Assembly: GCF_030403745.1 (NCBI RefSeq)
Contig: NZ_JAQMWP010000001.1
Span: 558,001 to 622,000, forward strand
Direction: 5' to 3'
From: Streptomyces sp. S.PB5
GTDB taxonomy: Bacteria; Actinomycetota; Actinomycetes; Streptomycetales; Streptomycetaceae
Length of the DNA: 64,000 nucleotides
The translations under genes and the position numbers were made by a program. Positions 18,727 through 26,877 of this stretch are shown in pieces. Numbering within the stretch: the stretch's first letter is position 1; the number at the start of each line of letters is the position of its first letter. A model generated the notes under the pieces. It was not told the DNA's origin. It worked only from the letters and a program-made list of their open reading frames with translations, and made no database searches.

Positions 18727-18841
18727 GGTCATGAGTGACAGTCATGAGGCCCCGGCCGACTGTCCGGCAACCCTCCGTCCGTGGCGGGGTGCCCCGGGTG
18801 AAGACCAGGCCGTAGGCAGCGAGGTCTACGGCAAGCGCGGG
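18727..18841 (+). ncRNA. SAM-IV riboswitch
   Basis: S-adenosylmethionine-sensing leader of the actinobacterial SAM-IV class. The SAM-I-like core is clear: GGTCATGAG opening, GACAGTC/GACTGTC stem around GGCCCCGGCC, CCGGCAACCCTCC, GGGGTGCCCCGGGTG and closing GAAGACC, followed by the class-specific downstream hairpin GCCGTAG/CTACGGC. It precedes a class V aminotransferase of the cysteine-desulfurase fold, consistent with control of sulfur metabolism. A second hairpin (18845-18877) covering a ribosome site follows and may be the expression platform. Confidence 0.88.
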
Positions 18842-18885
18842 CCCCTCTCGAAACCAGGGGTCCTGGTCGTTCGAGGGAGTCTTCC

Positions 18886-18906
18886 GTGAGCAAGCGAATG
18901 CGATAG
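18886..18906 (+). CDS. Short upstream ORF (MSKRMR) in the riboswitch leader
   Basis: GTG-AGC-AAG-CGA-ATG-CGA-TAG encodes six residues. It has a good ribosome site, GAGGGAG, 6 nt before the GTG, and that site is partly paired in a hairpin (CTCTCGAA with TTCGAGGG, enclosing ACCAGG/CCTGGT). Its stop overlaps a second small hairpin GGGCT-GCCG-AGCCC at 18906-18919, followed by a pyrimidine-rich tract. It could couple translation to attenuation. Translation is unproven. Confidence 0.4.
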   Translation: MSKRMR

Positions 18907-18998
18907 GGCTGCCGAGCCCCGCCTCCGCGCACCCTTTTCTCCTCTTTTCTCTTCACTGCATGCCCCTGCTTCGGCGTGCCCTCTCACGGGAGTTCCCC

Positions 18999-20372
18999 AT
19001 GTCTGTCGCCACGTCTGTCTCCACCGCTGCCGCCGCCCAGACCATTTGTGCCCAGCTGCCCGTTCTCGGCCGGGATGTCACCGTCCCGCTCGTGACGGGC
19101 GGCGAGGTCACCTACGCGGCCCTCGACTACGCGGCCAGCGCCCCGGCTCTCCAGCGCGTCTGGGACGACGTGGCGGCGTACGCGCCGTACTACGGGAGCG
19201 TGCACCGCGGTGCCGGCTACCTCTCCCAGCTCTCCACGGACCTCTTCGAGAACGCCCGCAGGACGGTCGCGGAGTTCCTGGACTGCCGCGCCGACGACCA
19301 GCTGGTCTTCACCCGGTCGACCACGGACTCCCTGAACCTGCTGGCCCGGGCCCTCCCCGCCGACTGCCAGGTCTTCGTCTTCGAGACCGAGCACCACGCC
19401 TCGCTGCTGCCCTGGAAGGACGCCCGGGTCACCTACCTGAACGCCCCGCGCACCCCGCGGCAGGCCGTCGAGACCCTGGAGAAGGCCCTCGCCGACCGGG
19501 ACCCCTATGGCCCGGCCCTCGTCTGCGTGACCGGCGCCTCCAACGTCACCGGCGAGCTGTGGCCGGTGCGCGAGCTGGCCGCCGCCGCCCACGCGCACGG
19601 CGCCCGGATCGTCCTCGACGCCGCCCAGCTGGCCCCGCACCACCCGGTGTCCGTCCAGGACCTCGACGTCGACTGGGTCGCCTTCTCCGGGCACAAGCTG
19701 TACGCGCCCTTCGGCTCCGGCGTCCTCGTGGGCCGCGCCGACTGGCTGCAGGCCGCGGACCCCTACCTCGCGGGCGGCGGCGCCAGCCGCAAGGTCACCC
19801 GGCGCGAGGACGGCGGGGTGGACGTGGAGTGGCACGAGAGCGCGGCCCGCCACGAGGCCGGCTCCCCGAACGTGATCGGCGCCTACTCCATCGCCTCGGC
19901 CTGCAAGGCGCTGACCGAGGCCGGCTTCGACACCCTGGTCGCCCGCGAGCAGCACCTGATCGAGACGGTCAAGGCCGGTCTCGCCGAGGTCCCCGAGGTC
20001 CGGATCCTCTCCCTGTTCGGCGACGACGCCCCGCGCGTCGGCGTGATCTCCTTCGTCGTCGAGGGCTGGAACAGCTCCCACTTCGCCGCCGCCCTCTCCG
20101 CCGAGTACGGCATCGGCGTCCGCGACGGCCTCTTCTGCGCCCACCCCCTCGTCCGCACCCTCCTCGGCAGCGACCCGCAGACCCAGGGCGAATGCGGTGC
20201 CCCCGAGGCCGCGCCCGGCGAGAAGTCCCTCAACGCGATCCGGGTGAGCTTCGGCGCGGGCACGCCCGACGAGCACGTCGAACGTTTCGTGACCGCCGTC
20301 AAGGAGCTGGTGCGGGACGGGGCGAAGTGGACGTACCGCACGGAGGACGGCCGCTGCGTCCCGGCGGTCTGA
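18999..20372 (+). CDS. Class V aminotransferase, SufS-like cysteine desulfurase family
   Basis: A 457-residue PLP enzyme. The Schiff-base lysine is in VAFSGHKLYAPFGSGVL and a SufS-like cysteine lies in GVRDGLFCAHPLV, so cysteine desulfurase or a related C-S lyase activity is likely; GSVHRGAGYLSQLST is the usual N-terminal substrate segment. ATG 18999 is chosen over the upstream ATG 18960 because of GGGAG 6-9 nt before it. The SAM-IV riboswitch upstream ties it to methionine/cysteine economy, not to Fe-S supply in particular. No suf genes are adjacent. The exact substrate is unknown. Confidence 0.88.
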   Translation: MSVATSVSTAAAAQTICAQLPVLGRDVTVPLVTGGEVTYAALDYAASAPALQRVWDDVAAYAPYYGSVHRGAGYLSQLSTDLFENARRTVAEFLDCRADDQLVFTRSTTDSLNLLARALPADCQVFVFETEHHASLLPWKDARVTYLNAPRTPRQAVETLEKALADRDPYGPALVCVTGASNVTGELWPVRELAAAAHAHGARIVLDAAQLAPHHPVSVQDLDVDWVAFSGHKLYAPFGSGVLVGRADWLQAADPYLAGGGASRKVTRREDGGVDVEWHESAARHEAGSPNVIGAYSIASACKALTEAGFDTLVAREQHLIETVKAGLAEVPEVRILSLFGDDAPRVGVISFVVEGWNSSHFAAALSAEYGIGVRDGLFCAHPLVRTLLGSDPQTQGECGAPEAAPGEKSLNAIRVSFGAGTPDEHVERFVTAVKELVRDGAKWTYRTEDGRCVPAV

Positions 20373-20436
20373 CCTGCTGACAGCGCTGCGTATACCCTGC
20401 CTCCTCGAGAGAGTGTGCTGGACGGGGGAGCAGGAA

Positions 20437-22602
20437 GTGCAGGCGCTGCGCACGACGGACCCACGCAGGGTCGGCCCGTACGAGGTACGGGGCCGGCTCG
20501 GCTCGGGCGGCATGGGCGAGGTCTACCTCGCCGAGTCACGGACCGGGCTGCGGCTGGCGGTGAAGGTCGTACGGGCCGAGTACGCCCAGGACCGCACCTT
20601 CCGCGCCCGGTTCCGGCAGGAGGTGCGGGCGGCCCAGACCGTCGGCGGGGCGGGCACGTACACCGCGCGTGTGGTGGATGCCGATCCCGAGGGCGAACAT
20701 CCGTGGATGGCCACGGAGTTCGTGGACGGGCCGAACCTGCGGGACGCCGTCCTCGACGGCGGGCCCCTGCCCGAACCCGCGGTACGGGTGCTGGGGGCCG
20801 CGCTCGGGGAGGCCCTGGGCGCGATCCACGCCCGCGGCATGGTCCACCGGGACCTGAAGCCCTCCAACATCCTGCTGGCGCCGGACGGTCCTCGGGTCAT
20901 CGACTTCGGGATCGTACGGGCCCTCGAGGCGACGGCGATGACCCGCACCGGCGCGATCGTGGGCTCGGTCGGCTATGTCTCGCCCGAGCAGATCCGCAAC
21001 GGCGGCAAGGTCGGACCGCCGAGCGACGTCTTCTCCCTGGGGGCCGTCCTCGCCTACGCGGCCAGCGGCCGCGAGCCCTTCGGCGAGGGCCAGGACTCGG
21101 TGATCCTGCTGCGCATCCTGACCCGGGACTTCGACCTGACGGGCGTACCGAAGGAACTGCTGCCGCTGGTGGAGGCCTGCCTCAGGGAGGAGCCGGGACA
21201 GCGGCCGATGCCGAAGGACGTCGTCCAAGCCGTGGGGGGTTTCCCGCGCGGCGGTCTGCGTCCGGGCTGGTACACCGCTGCCGGGCCGGGTCCCGATGCC
21301 TCTCAGGGTGGCGAGCTCTGGCTTCCGGAGCGGGAGTCGGGGGAGCGGGAGAGCCGGGTCGAGTACGTGGCGCCGGTGGCGGTGACGGAGACGGTGGTGC
21401 CCGAGGTGCTGTCGCCTCCGGTGCGGCCGTCGCGGCGCGGGCTGCTGCGCCTCGCCGTGGGCGGGGCCGTGGTCGCCGGTGCCGGGGGAGTGGGCGGCTG
21501 GTGGTGGCTCGGGGGGCCGGGCACCGAGGCCGACGCGGGGGACTCCCAGGTTCGGGGCGGGAGCGCGAGCACGCCGGGGGGCGTCGCGCGGAAGGCGTCC
21601 GTGGGCTGGACGTACGAGGACGGCGGCCCGCCGAGGGTGGCCGGGGGTGCCCTCGGGGCGCTGTCCGCCGACGGCCGGACGCTGTACTTCGCCGGGGCGG
21701 ACGGGGTCCTGTGCGCCCTGGGCAGCGACGGCAAGGAGCGCTGGAAGGCGACCGTCTTCAAGGGGGCGTCCTTCGTCACCCGGCCGGTCGTCACGGCGGA
21801 CGGGATCTTCATCGCCGCGGTCAACGAGGCCGCGGGCGAAACGGGCCGGCTCATCGCGGTGAGCGCCGACGGCAAGGAGATGTGGACGCAGGATCTGCCG
21901 AGCCCGTTCTTCCGTCAGCCAGCGGTGCTCGGGGGCAATGTCGTCGTAGGGTCCGCGAAAGGCACGTTCGACGGTCCGGGTGTCGTGCAGGCGTACGACG
22001 GCCGGGGCAAGGTGCGCTGGGACGCCGCGGTGGGCGGTGCGCCGTCCGAGGAACTCGTCGTGGCCGACGGCGTCCTCTATGTGCCCTGCTACGACAACCA
22101 CCTCTACGCCATCGCCGACGAGGGCGCCGCCGTGCCGTTCAAGGCCGAACTGGACGGTGACGTCGGCCGTCCCGCGGTAAGCGGCGACACCGTGGTCGTC
22201 AGCACCGGGAACCAGGCGAACGAGCTGTTCGGGCTGGATCTCGCGGGCCGCCTGAAGTGGCGGGAGGCGGGCCTCGCCGGTTCCTATGTCCCGGCGAAGA
22301 CGGACTCCTTCGCCTTCCTGGGGGTGACCAACGCGGGGGCCGTGCTCAAGGCCATCACGGAGGACAGGGACGTGGTCTGGAGCTACGGCGAGGGCGGGGC
22401 CTTCTCCGACCCGGTGCTGGTGGACTCCACGGTCTATGTGCGCACCGACACCGAGGTCCACGCCCTCGACCTGCGGGGCGAGCTGCTCTGGAAGGCCGAG
22501 GTGGGCCCCGACCCGGGCGTCCTGGTGACCCCTGTCGTCCACGGCCGCCGTGTCTACGCCGGCACGGACGAGGGCATCGCCGCCCTCGACGTCAGCGGTT
22601 AG
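20437..22602 (+). CDS. Membrane Ser/Thr protein kinase with beta-propeller sensor
   Basis: Residues ~1-265 form a Hanks-type kinase: GRLGSGGMGEVYLA (P-loop), AVKVV (Lys), MVHRDLKPSN (catalytic Asp) and VIDFGIVR (Mg-binding DFG). A Pro/Glu-rich juxtamembrane segment leads to one helix (LLRLAVGGAVVAGAGGVGGWWW), then an external ~350-residue PQQ-like beta-propeller with repeated LDLAGRLKW/LDLRGELLW blades. GTG 20437 is preferred to 20413 because GGGGGAG lies 7 nt upstream. The architecture suggests sensing of an extracellular ligand or wall component. The stop shares TTAG with the convergent Lrp-domain gene. Confidence 0.92.
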   Translation: MQALRTTDPRRVGPYEVRGRLGSGGMGEVYLAESRTGLRLAVKVVRAEYAQDRTFRARFRQEVRAAQTVGGAGTYTARVVDADPEGEHPWMATEFVDGPNLRDAVLDGGPLPEPAVRVLGAALGEALGAIHARGMVHRDLKPSNILLAPDGPRVIDFGIVRALEATAMTRTGAIVGSVGYVSPEQIRNGGKVGPPSDVFSLGAVLAYAASGREPFGEGQDSVILLRILTRDFDLTGVPKELLPLVEACLREEPGQRPMPKDVVQAVGGFPRGGLRPGWYTAAGPGPDASQGGELWLPERESGERESRVEYVAPVAVTETVVPEVLSPPVRPSRRGLLRLAVGGAVVAGAGGVGGWWWLGGPGTEADAGDSQVRGGSASTPGGVARKASVGWTYEDGGPPRVAGGALGALSADGRTLYFAGADGVLCALGSDGKERWKATVFKGASFVTRPVVTADGIFIAAVNEAAGETGRLIAVSADGKEMWTQDLPSPFFRQPAVLGGNVVVGSAKGTFDGPGVVQAYDGRGKVRWDAAVGGAPSEELVVADGVLYVPCYDNHLYAIADEGAAVPFKAELDGDVGRPAVSGDTVVVSTGNQANELFGLDLAGRLKWREAGLAGSYVPAKTDSFAFLGVTNAGAVLKAITEDRDVVWSYGEGGAFSDPVLVDSTVYVRTDTEVHALDLRGELLWKAEVGPDPGVLVTPVVHGRRVYAGTDEGIAALDVSG

Positions 22603-22880
22603 TTGTCGAGGCCGATCGCGAACGCCGCCTCCAGGTCGTGCTGGGAGTACGTGCGGAACGCGACGTGGGTGTCGGTCGCCTCCACGCCCGGGATCTTGCT
22701 GATGCTGCCCGGGATGACCTCGGCGAGGTCCTCGTGCTGCCGGACCCGGACCATGGCGATCAGGTCGTAGGTGCCGGTGACGGAGAAGACCTCGCTCACG
22801 GAGTCCAGGGCCGCGATCGACTCGGCGATCTCGGGGATCCGGTCCACGCTGGTCTTGATGAGGACGATCGCGGTGATCAC
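22599..22880 (-). CDS. Stand-alone Lrp/AsnC ligand-binding domain protein
   Basis: 93 residues consisting only of the RAM (ligand-binding, oligomerising) domain of Lrp/AsnC regulators: MITAIVLIKTSVDRIPEIAESI and VTGTYDLIAMVRVR are typical. There is no helix-turn-helix, so it cannot bind DNA itself; such proteins may modulate full-length Lrp members or sense amino acids. GTG start overlapping the rhomboid stop by 4 nt indicates co-transcription with that gene. Confidence 0.88.
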   Translation of the reverse strand: MITAIVLIKTSVDRIPEIAESIAALDSVSEVFSVTGTYDLIAMVRVRQHEDLAEVIPGSISKIPGVEATDTHVAFRTYSQHDLEAAFAIGLDN

Positions 22881-23617
22881 GGCTGTTTCTCTCCCTCGGG
22901 GGCCGCTGCTGGGGCGGCCTTCACTCTAGTCGTATGGGCGAAGCGCACCCAGGCGAAGAGGAAGCCCAGGCCGAAGCCCACCAGGTGGGCCAGATACGCC
23001 ACCCCCGGGCCGTGCGAGGCCCGTCCCGCCGCCAGCCACTGCAGCGCCGCCCAGCACGGCAGGACCACCCAGGCCGGGAAGCGCAGCGGGAGGAAGAAGA
23101 GGAACGGCAGCAGGCTTGTGATCCGGGCGTCCGGGAACAGGTACAGGAACGCTCCGAGGACCGCCGAGATCGCCCCGGACGCGCCGACCAGGGACTGCTC
23201 GGAGTCGGCGTTGGCCGCCGCGTAGCCGAGCAGGGCCAGATAGCCGCAGCCCAGGTAGAAGAGCAGGAACTGCAGGCGGCCCATCCGTTCCTCGGTCAGC
23301 GCGCCGAAGACGTACAGGAAGAGCATGTTGCCGAGGAGATGGATCCAGCTGCCGTGGACGAAGAGGGCCGTGGCGGGGGTCAGGGTGGCTCTGGCGGAGC
23401 CTTCGAACAGTTCTGCGGGGACCACGCCCCAGCGGTGGAAGTAGGCGCGCTGGGCGGCGAGCAGCGCGTCGCCGGAGCCGTACGCCGGATTGAGGCCCGC
23501 CGCGGGGCCGATCAGGAAGAGCGCGCAGCACAGAGTGATGAGGCCGTAGGTCACCGGTGCCGAGGTCCACAGGGACCTGCTCGTCCGTACGGCTGCCGCG
23601 CTCCAGTTGCCGATCAT
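22877..23617 (-). CDS. Rhomboid-family intramembrane serine protease
   Basis: About 246 residues with six predicted membrane helices. The active-site Ser lies in LVGASGAISAVLG (GxSG) and the partner His in YLAHLVGFGLGF; HGSWIHLLGNMLFLYVFG is the characteristic helix-2 motif. It cleaves membrane proteins within or near a helix; the substrate is unknown. An ATG at 23617 begins MIGNWSAAAV; the frame stays open for 35 codons further upstream, but that stretch is Arg-rich and less convincing. No clear ribosome site is seen, so the start is uncertain. Confidence 0.88.
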   Translation of the reverse strand: MIGNWSAAAVRTSRSLWTSAPVTYGLITLCCALFLIGPAAGLNPAYGSGDALLAAQRAYFHRWGVVPAELFEGSARATLTPATALFVHGSWIHLLGNMLFLYVFGALTEERMGRLQFLLFYLGCGYLALLGYAAANADSEQSLVGASGAISAVLGAFLYLFPDARITSLLPFLFFLPLRFPAWVVLPCWAALQWLAAGRASHGPGVAYLAHLVGFGLGFLFAWVRFAHTTRVKAAPAAAPEGEKQP

Positions 23618-23776
23618 GAACACAGAGCATGGCGTAAGGGGACGCAACCGGGCAGACCGCCTCGCCGCCGTGGATGCCCGAGCGACGAGTACCCGCCAGG
23701 CCGTAGGGTTACGAGCCAACACGCGCCCGGCGCGTCGCGGACAATGGAAGACCTAGAAGGAAAGAGCACAGGCACG

Positions 23777-24016
23777 ATGACGGTTCCCCTGCCGACCGAC
23801 TCGACGCGGTGGCGCTGCACCCTCTGCGGCAATCTCACGCGCTTCGACGTGACCCGCTCCTCGAAGGTCGTCGAGTACGTCCACCTCGACCTGGCCGGTG
23901 AGCCGAAGGTCGAGGAGCGCGAGGTGGTCAGTGAGACCATCGAGTCGGTGCGCTGCCGCTGGTGCAACGCGGTGGATCAGGTGGAACTCGTGGACAGGCC
24001 GGGCGCCGGCTCCTGA
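23777..24016 (+). CDS. Small zinc-ribbon-like protein
   Basis: 79 residues with two CxxC knuckles, WRCTLCGNLTRFD and VRCRWCNAVDQVE, about 45 residues apart, which fits binding of one zinc ion. The remainder is charged and soluble. The ATG follows AAGGAAAGAG by some 10 nt. It reads divergently from the rhomboid gene and directly precedes the NYN-domain gene, so the two may be co-transcribed and act in RNA metabolism; that link is inference. Confidence 0.75.
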   Translation: MTVPLPTDSTRWRCTLCGNLTRFDVTRSSKVVEYVHLDLAGEPKVEEREVVSETIESVRCRWCNAVDQVELVDRPGAGS

Positions 24017-24052
24017 GGGAGCGGGGTCCGCACAGCTAGTGGGGTGTGACGG

Positions 24053-25396
24053 ATGGTGGAGAGCGCGAGCGGGGGGCCGGGCGACGGCGCCGCCGAGGTG
24101 CTCGACCGTCCGCTGCCCGACGGTGTGCGGCGACGGGTCGTGCAGATCGTCTCCGACGGGTTCGGCGGGCTGACCGTAGGTGAACTGCCCGCACAGCTCA
24201 GACAGTACGCCCGCTTCGCACCCAACCGGCGGGCCAAGTTCGCCGGCAACGCGATGGCCGCCGCGCTGGAGACCGACCCGCTGTTCCGGCAACGGATCGG
24301 GGAGAAGTTCAGAGAGACGCAGCCGGAGCTCTCCGGCGCCCTCGACTCCGGCTCGCCGCCCCCGGCCGCGGATCCGCTCGACGTGGCGGCCGCGGCCTAT
24401 GTGCTGCGCCCCACGGGCTGGGTGAAGCTCGTGACGGCGGCCGGTGAGGAGGCCCAGCGGGCCGACGCCGAGCGCGCCGACGAGGAGAGCCGCGCCGAAC
24501 TGGAGCGGCTGCGCGAGGAGCTCGCCCACGCGCGTGAGCACACCCGGGCCGAGACCGAGCGGCTGCGCGTCGAGCTGGAGTCGGCGAAGAAGGAAGCCGA
24601 ATCGCTTCACCGCAAGCTGCGTGCCGCGCTCAGTGACGTCAAGCGCGGCGAGGCCGCCCTGCGCAAGCTGCAGGCCGAGATGGACGCCGTGCGCACCGAG
24701 GGGCAGACGCAGGTCTCCGCAGCCGAAGTCGAGTCCCGGCGGCTCAAGGCCCGCCTGGGCGAGGCCGAGGCCGCCCTGGAGGCCACCCGGCGGGCGGCCC
24801 GCGAGGGGCGCAGCGTCGAGGACATGCGGGTGCGGCTGCTCCTGGACACCGTGCTCGACGCGGCCCAGGGGCTGCGCCGCGAACTGGCGTTGCCGCCGGT
24901 CTCCGTGCGCCCGGCCGAGACCGTCGACGCGGTCGAACCGGGACGAATGACCCCGAAGGACATCGCCGCCCGGGCCCTGTCCGAGCACGACCCCGCGATC
25001 CTGGACCAGCTGCTCGCCCTGCCCCAGGCGCACTTGGTGGTCGACGGATACAACGTCACCAAGACCGGCTATCCCCAGATGCCCCTGGAGAAGCAGCGGC
25101 TGAGGCTGCTCGGCCAGCTCTCGCAGCTCGCCGCACAGACCGGGGCAGAGGTGACCTGTGTCTTCGACGGGGCCGAGCTCGCCGCGCCGGTGCTGCTCGC
25201 GCCGCCGCGCGGGGTGCGGGTGCTGTTCTCCAAGCCGGGCGTCACGGCTGACGAGTTGATCCGCCAGCTGGTGCGCGCCGAGCCGCCGGGCCGGCCCGTC
25301 ATCGTCGCCTCCACCGACCGCGAGGTCGCCGACGGGGTCGCCAAGGCGGGTGCCCGGCCTGTCGCTTCCGCGATGCTTCTCAAGCGCCTGTCCTAA
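24053..25396 (+). CDS. NYN-domain (YacP-like) putative RNase with coiled coil
   Basis: 447 residues. The N-terminal ~130 residues are a helical domain; residues ~140-270 are strongly heptad-like and Glu/Arg/Ala-rich, predicting a long coiled coil. The C-terminal ~170 residues form a PIN-like NYN domain with the expected acidic residues: LVVDGYNVTKTG, TCVFDGAEL, GVTADELIRQLV, VIVASTDREVADG. YacP/Rae1 relatives are endoribonucleases acting on ribosome-bound mRNA or rRNA. Start ATG 24053 has no strong ribosome site. A hairpin follows the stop. Confidence 0.88.
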   Translation: MVESASGGPGDGAAEVLDRPLPDGVRRRVVQIVSDGFGGLTVGELPAQLRQYARFAPNRRAKFAGNAMAAALETDPLFRQRIGEKFRETQPELSGALDSGSPPPAADPLDVAAAAYVLRPTGWVKLVTAAGEEAQRADAERADEESRAELERLREELAHAREHTRAETERLRVELESAKKEAESLHRKLRAALSDVKRGEAALRKLQAEMDAVRTEGQTQVSAAEVESRRLKARLGEAEAALEATRRAAREGRSVEDMRVRLLLDTVLDAAQGLRRELALPPVSVRPAETVDAVEPGRMTPKDIAARALSEHDPAILDQLLALPQAHLVVDGYNVTKTGYPQMPLEKQRLRLLGQLSQLAAQTGAEVTCVFDGAELAAPVLLAPPRGVRVLFSKPGVTADELIRQLVRAEPPGRPVIVASTDREVADGVAKAGARPVASAMLLKRLS

Positions 25397-25397
25397 A

Positions 25398-25419
25398 CAT
25401 CGAACTTCCAGGTTCGATG
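25398..25419 (+). terminator. Hairpin after the NYN-domain gene
   Basis: Perfect 8-bp inverted repeat CATCGAAC / GTTCGATG with a 6-nt loop beginning 2 nt after the stop codon; no T tract. Confidence 0.55.
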
Positions 25420-25425
25420 CCCGAA

Positions 25426-25453
25426 TTGACGGGATCGTCACGCAACGTAGCGT
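25426..25453 (+). promoter_or_regulatory. Distal promoter P2 of the first NlpC/P60 gene
   Basis: TTGACG, 16 nt, TAGCGT: near-consensus vegetative hexamers. TTGACG is mirrored by CGTCAA at 25451-25456, so an operator may overlap. Confidence 0.55.
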
Positions 25454-25524
25454 CAATCGAGCATTACGGCACGTGAGTTGTGTGTAAAGAATGCATTCCG
25501 TGAGCGGTTTTTTCGCTTGAGGAT

Positions 25525-25553
25525 TTGAATGATCACAAGAAGGTCACTAGGGT
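25525..25553 (+). promoter_or_regulatory. Proximal promoter P1 of the first NlpC/P60 gene
   Basis: TTGAAT, 17 nt, TAGGGT, about 50 bp before the GTG at 25606. Optimal spacing and good hexamers for HrdB. Confidence 0.6.
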
Positions 25554-25605
25554 CTGGGCTCGAACCTCCGAACGGGTGATCACTCACAAGAAGGAGCTCA
25601 CCTCC

Positions 25606-26640
25606 GTGGCGTCCCACCGTCGACCCAAGCAGCCGAGCCGCACGCGTGTGACCGTGCTGACCACCGCTGCTGCCGCTGCAGTCGCTCTGAGCGCCAACGC
25701 CGCCAACGCTGCGCCGAGCGAGAAGCCCAGCAAGGACGAGGTCAAGTCCAAGGTCGACAAGCTCTACGAAGAGGCCGAGCACGCCACCGAGGAGCTCAAC
25801 GGGGCCAAGGAGAAGCAGGAGAAGCTCCAGAAGGAGATCTCCACCATCCAGGACAACGTCGCCCGCGGCCAGGAGGAGCTCAACGAGCTGCGCGAGTCCA
25901 TGGGCCTGGCGGCCGCCGCCCAGTACCGCACGGGCAGCATCGACTCCTCCCTCCAGCTCTTCCTGTCGTCCGACCCGGACGACTACCTGGACAAGGCCTC
26001 CACGGCCGACCAGTTGAGCGCCCAGCAGGTCGAGGCGCTGAAGAAGATCCAGAAGAAGCAGCGCGAGCTCGCCCAGGATCGCTCCGAGGCCTCCGAGAAG
26101 CTCAAGGACCTCTCCACCACCCGTGCCCAGCTGGCCAAGAACAAGAAGGAAGTCCAGGCCAAGCTCGCCGAGGCGCAGAAGCTCCTCAACACGCTGACGG
26201 CCGCCGAGAAGGCCGCCCTCGCCGCCGAGGACGCCCGCGCCAGTCGCTCGGCCGCCGACCGTGTGGAACTCGGCAACACCGCGCCCGCCTCCGGCCGTGC
26301 CCTCGCCGCCTTCCAGGCCGCCCAGGGCAAGATCGGCTCGCCGTACGTCTACGGCGCCTCCGGCCCCTCCTCCTTCGACTGCTCGGGCCTGACCTCCTGG
26401 GCCTTCGCCCAGGCCGGTGTCTCCATACCCCGCACCTCCCAGGCCCAGGCCAGCGCCGGCACCCGCATCTACTCGCAGAGCGACCTCAAGGTCGGCGACC
26501 TGGTCATCTTCTACGCCGACCTGCACCACGTCGGCTTCTACGCGGGCAACGGCCAGATCCTGCACGCCCCGCGCACCGGCACGGTCGTCCGCTACGAGTC
26601 GATCAACAACATGCCGTTCCAGTTCGGCGTCCGGATCTGA
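25606..26640 (+). CDS. Secreted NlpC/P60 peptidoglycan hydrolase (RipC-like), first copy
   Basis: Exported D,L-endopeptidase that cuts peptide stems in the wall. A Sec signal peptide ends around ANAANA-AP; residues ~45-215 are a Lys/Glu-rich coiled coil, the part that in mycobacterial RipC docks on FtsEX; residues ~225-344 are the NlpC/P60 domain with Cys259 in FDCSGLTSW and His308 in HHVGFYAGNG. GTG 25606 is chosen because AAGGAG lies 9 nt upstream and the signal peptide begins there; an upstream TTG in the same frame would break the signal peptide. A paralog follows directly. Confidence 0.93.
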   Translation: MASHRRPKQPSRTRVTVLTTAAAAAVALSANAANAAPSEKPSKDEVKSKVDKLYEEAEHATEELNGAKEKQEKLQKEISTIQDNVARGQEELNELRESMGLAAAAQYRTGSIDSSLQLFLSSDPDDYLDKASTADQLSAQQVEALKKIQKKQRELAQDRSEASEKLKDLSTTRAQLAKNKKEVQAKLAEAQKLLNTLTAAEKAALAAEDARASRSAADRVELGNTAPASGRALAAFQAAQGKIGSPYVYGASGPSSFDCSGLTSWAFAQAGVSIPRTSQAQASAGTRIYSQSDLKVGDLVIFYADLHHVGFYAGNGQILHAPRTGTVVRYESINNMPFQFGVRI

Positions 26641-26715
26641 GCCTCGTACGGCTTCAAGATCGCGACACCGTGCCGCCCGTTCGGGCGAATCGACACGACG
26701 TGAACTGACCCCACG

Positions 26716-26745
26716 CCCCGCCACTGACCTGCATCGGTGGCGGGG
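26716..26745 (+). terminator. Hairpin between the two NlpC/P60 genes
   Basis: 9-bp inverted repeat CCCCGCCAC / GTGGCGGGG with a 12-nt loop, 75 nt after the first gene. Confidence 0.55.
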
Positions 26746-26877
26746 AGTCACGTTATGTGTCCGCGGAGGTCTTTGGTGGGCCCCCCGTCACGGAGCTACT
26801 GTCTGCCGCGTTTCCCCATGAGCCGTCGGCTCGCCGGGGAAGGTCCTTGTCCGCCAGCGGAAGGAGTGCGGCTTCCC

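Noticed and set aside
25397..25605. Possible c-di-AMP (ydaO-type) riboswitch before the NlpC/P60 gene
   Set aside because: Such switches precede wall-hydrolase genes in Streptomyces, but the conserved blocks of that RNA are not present; two plain promoters explain the region.
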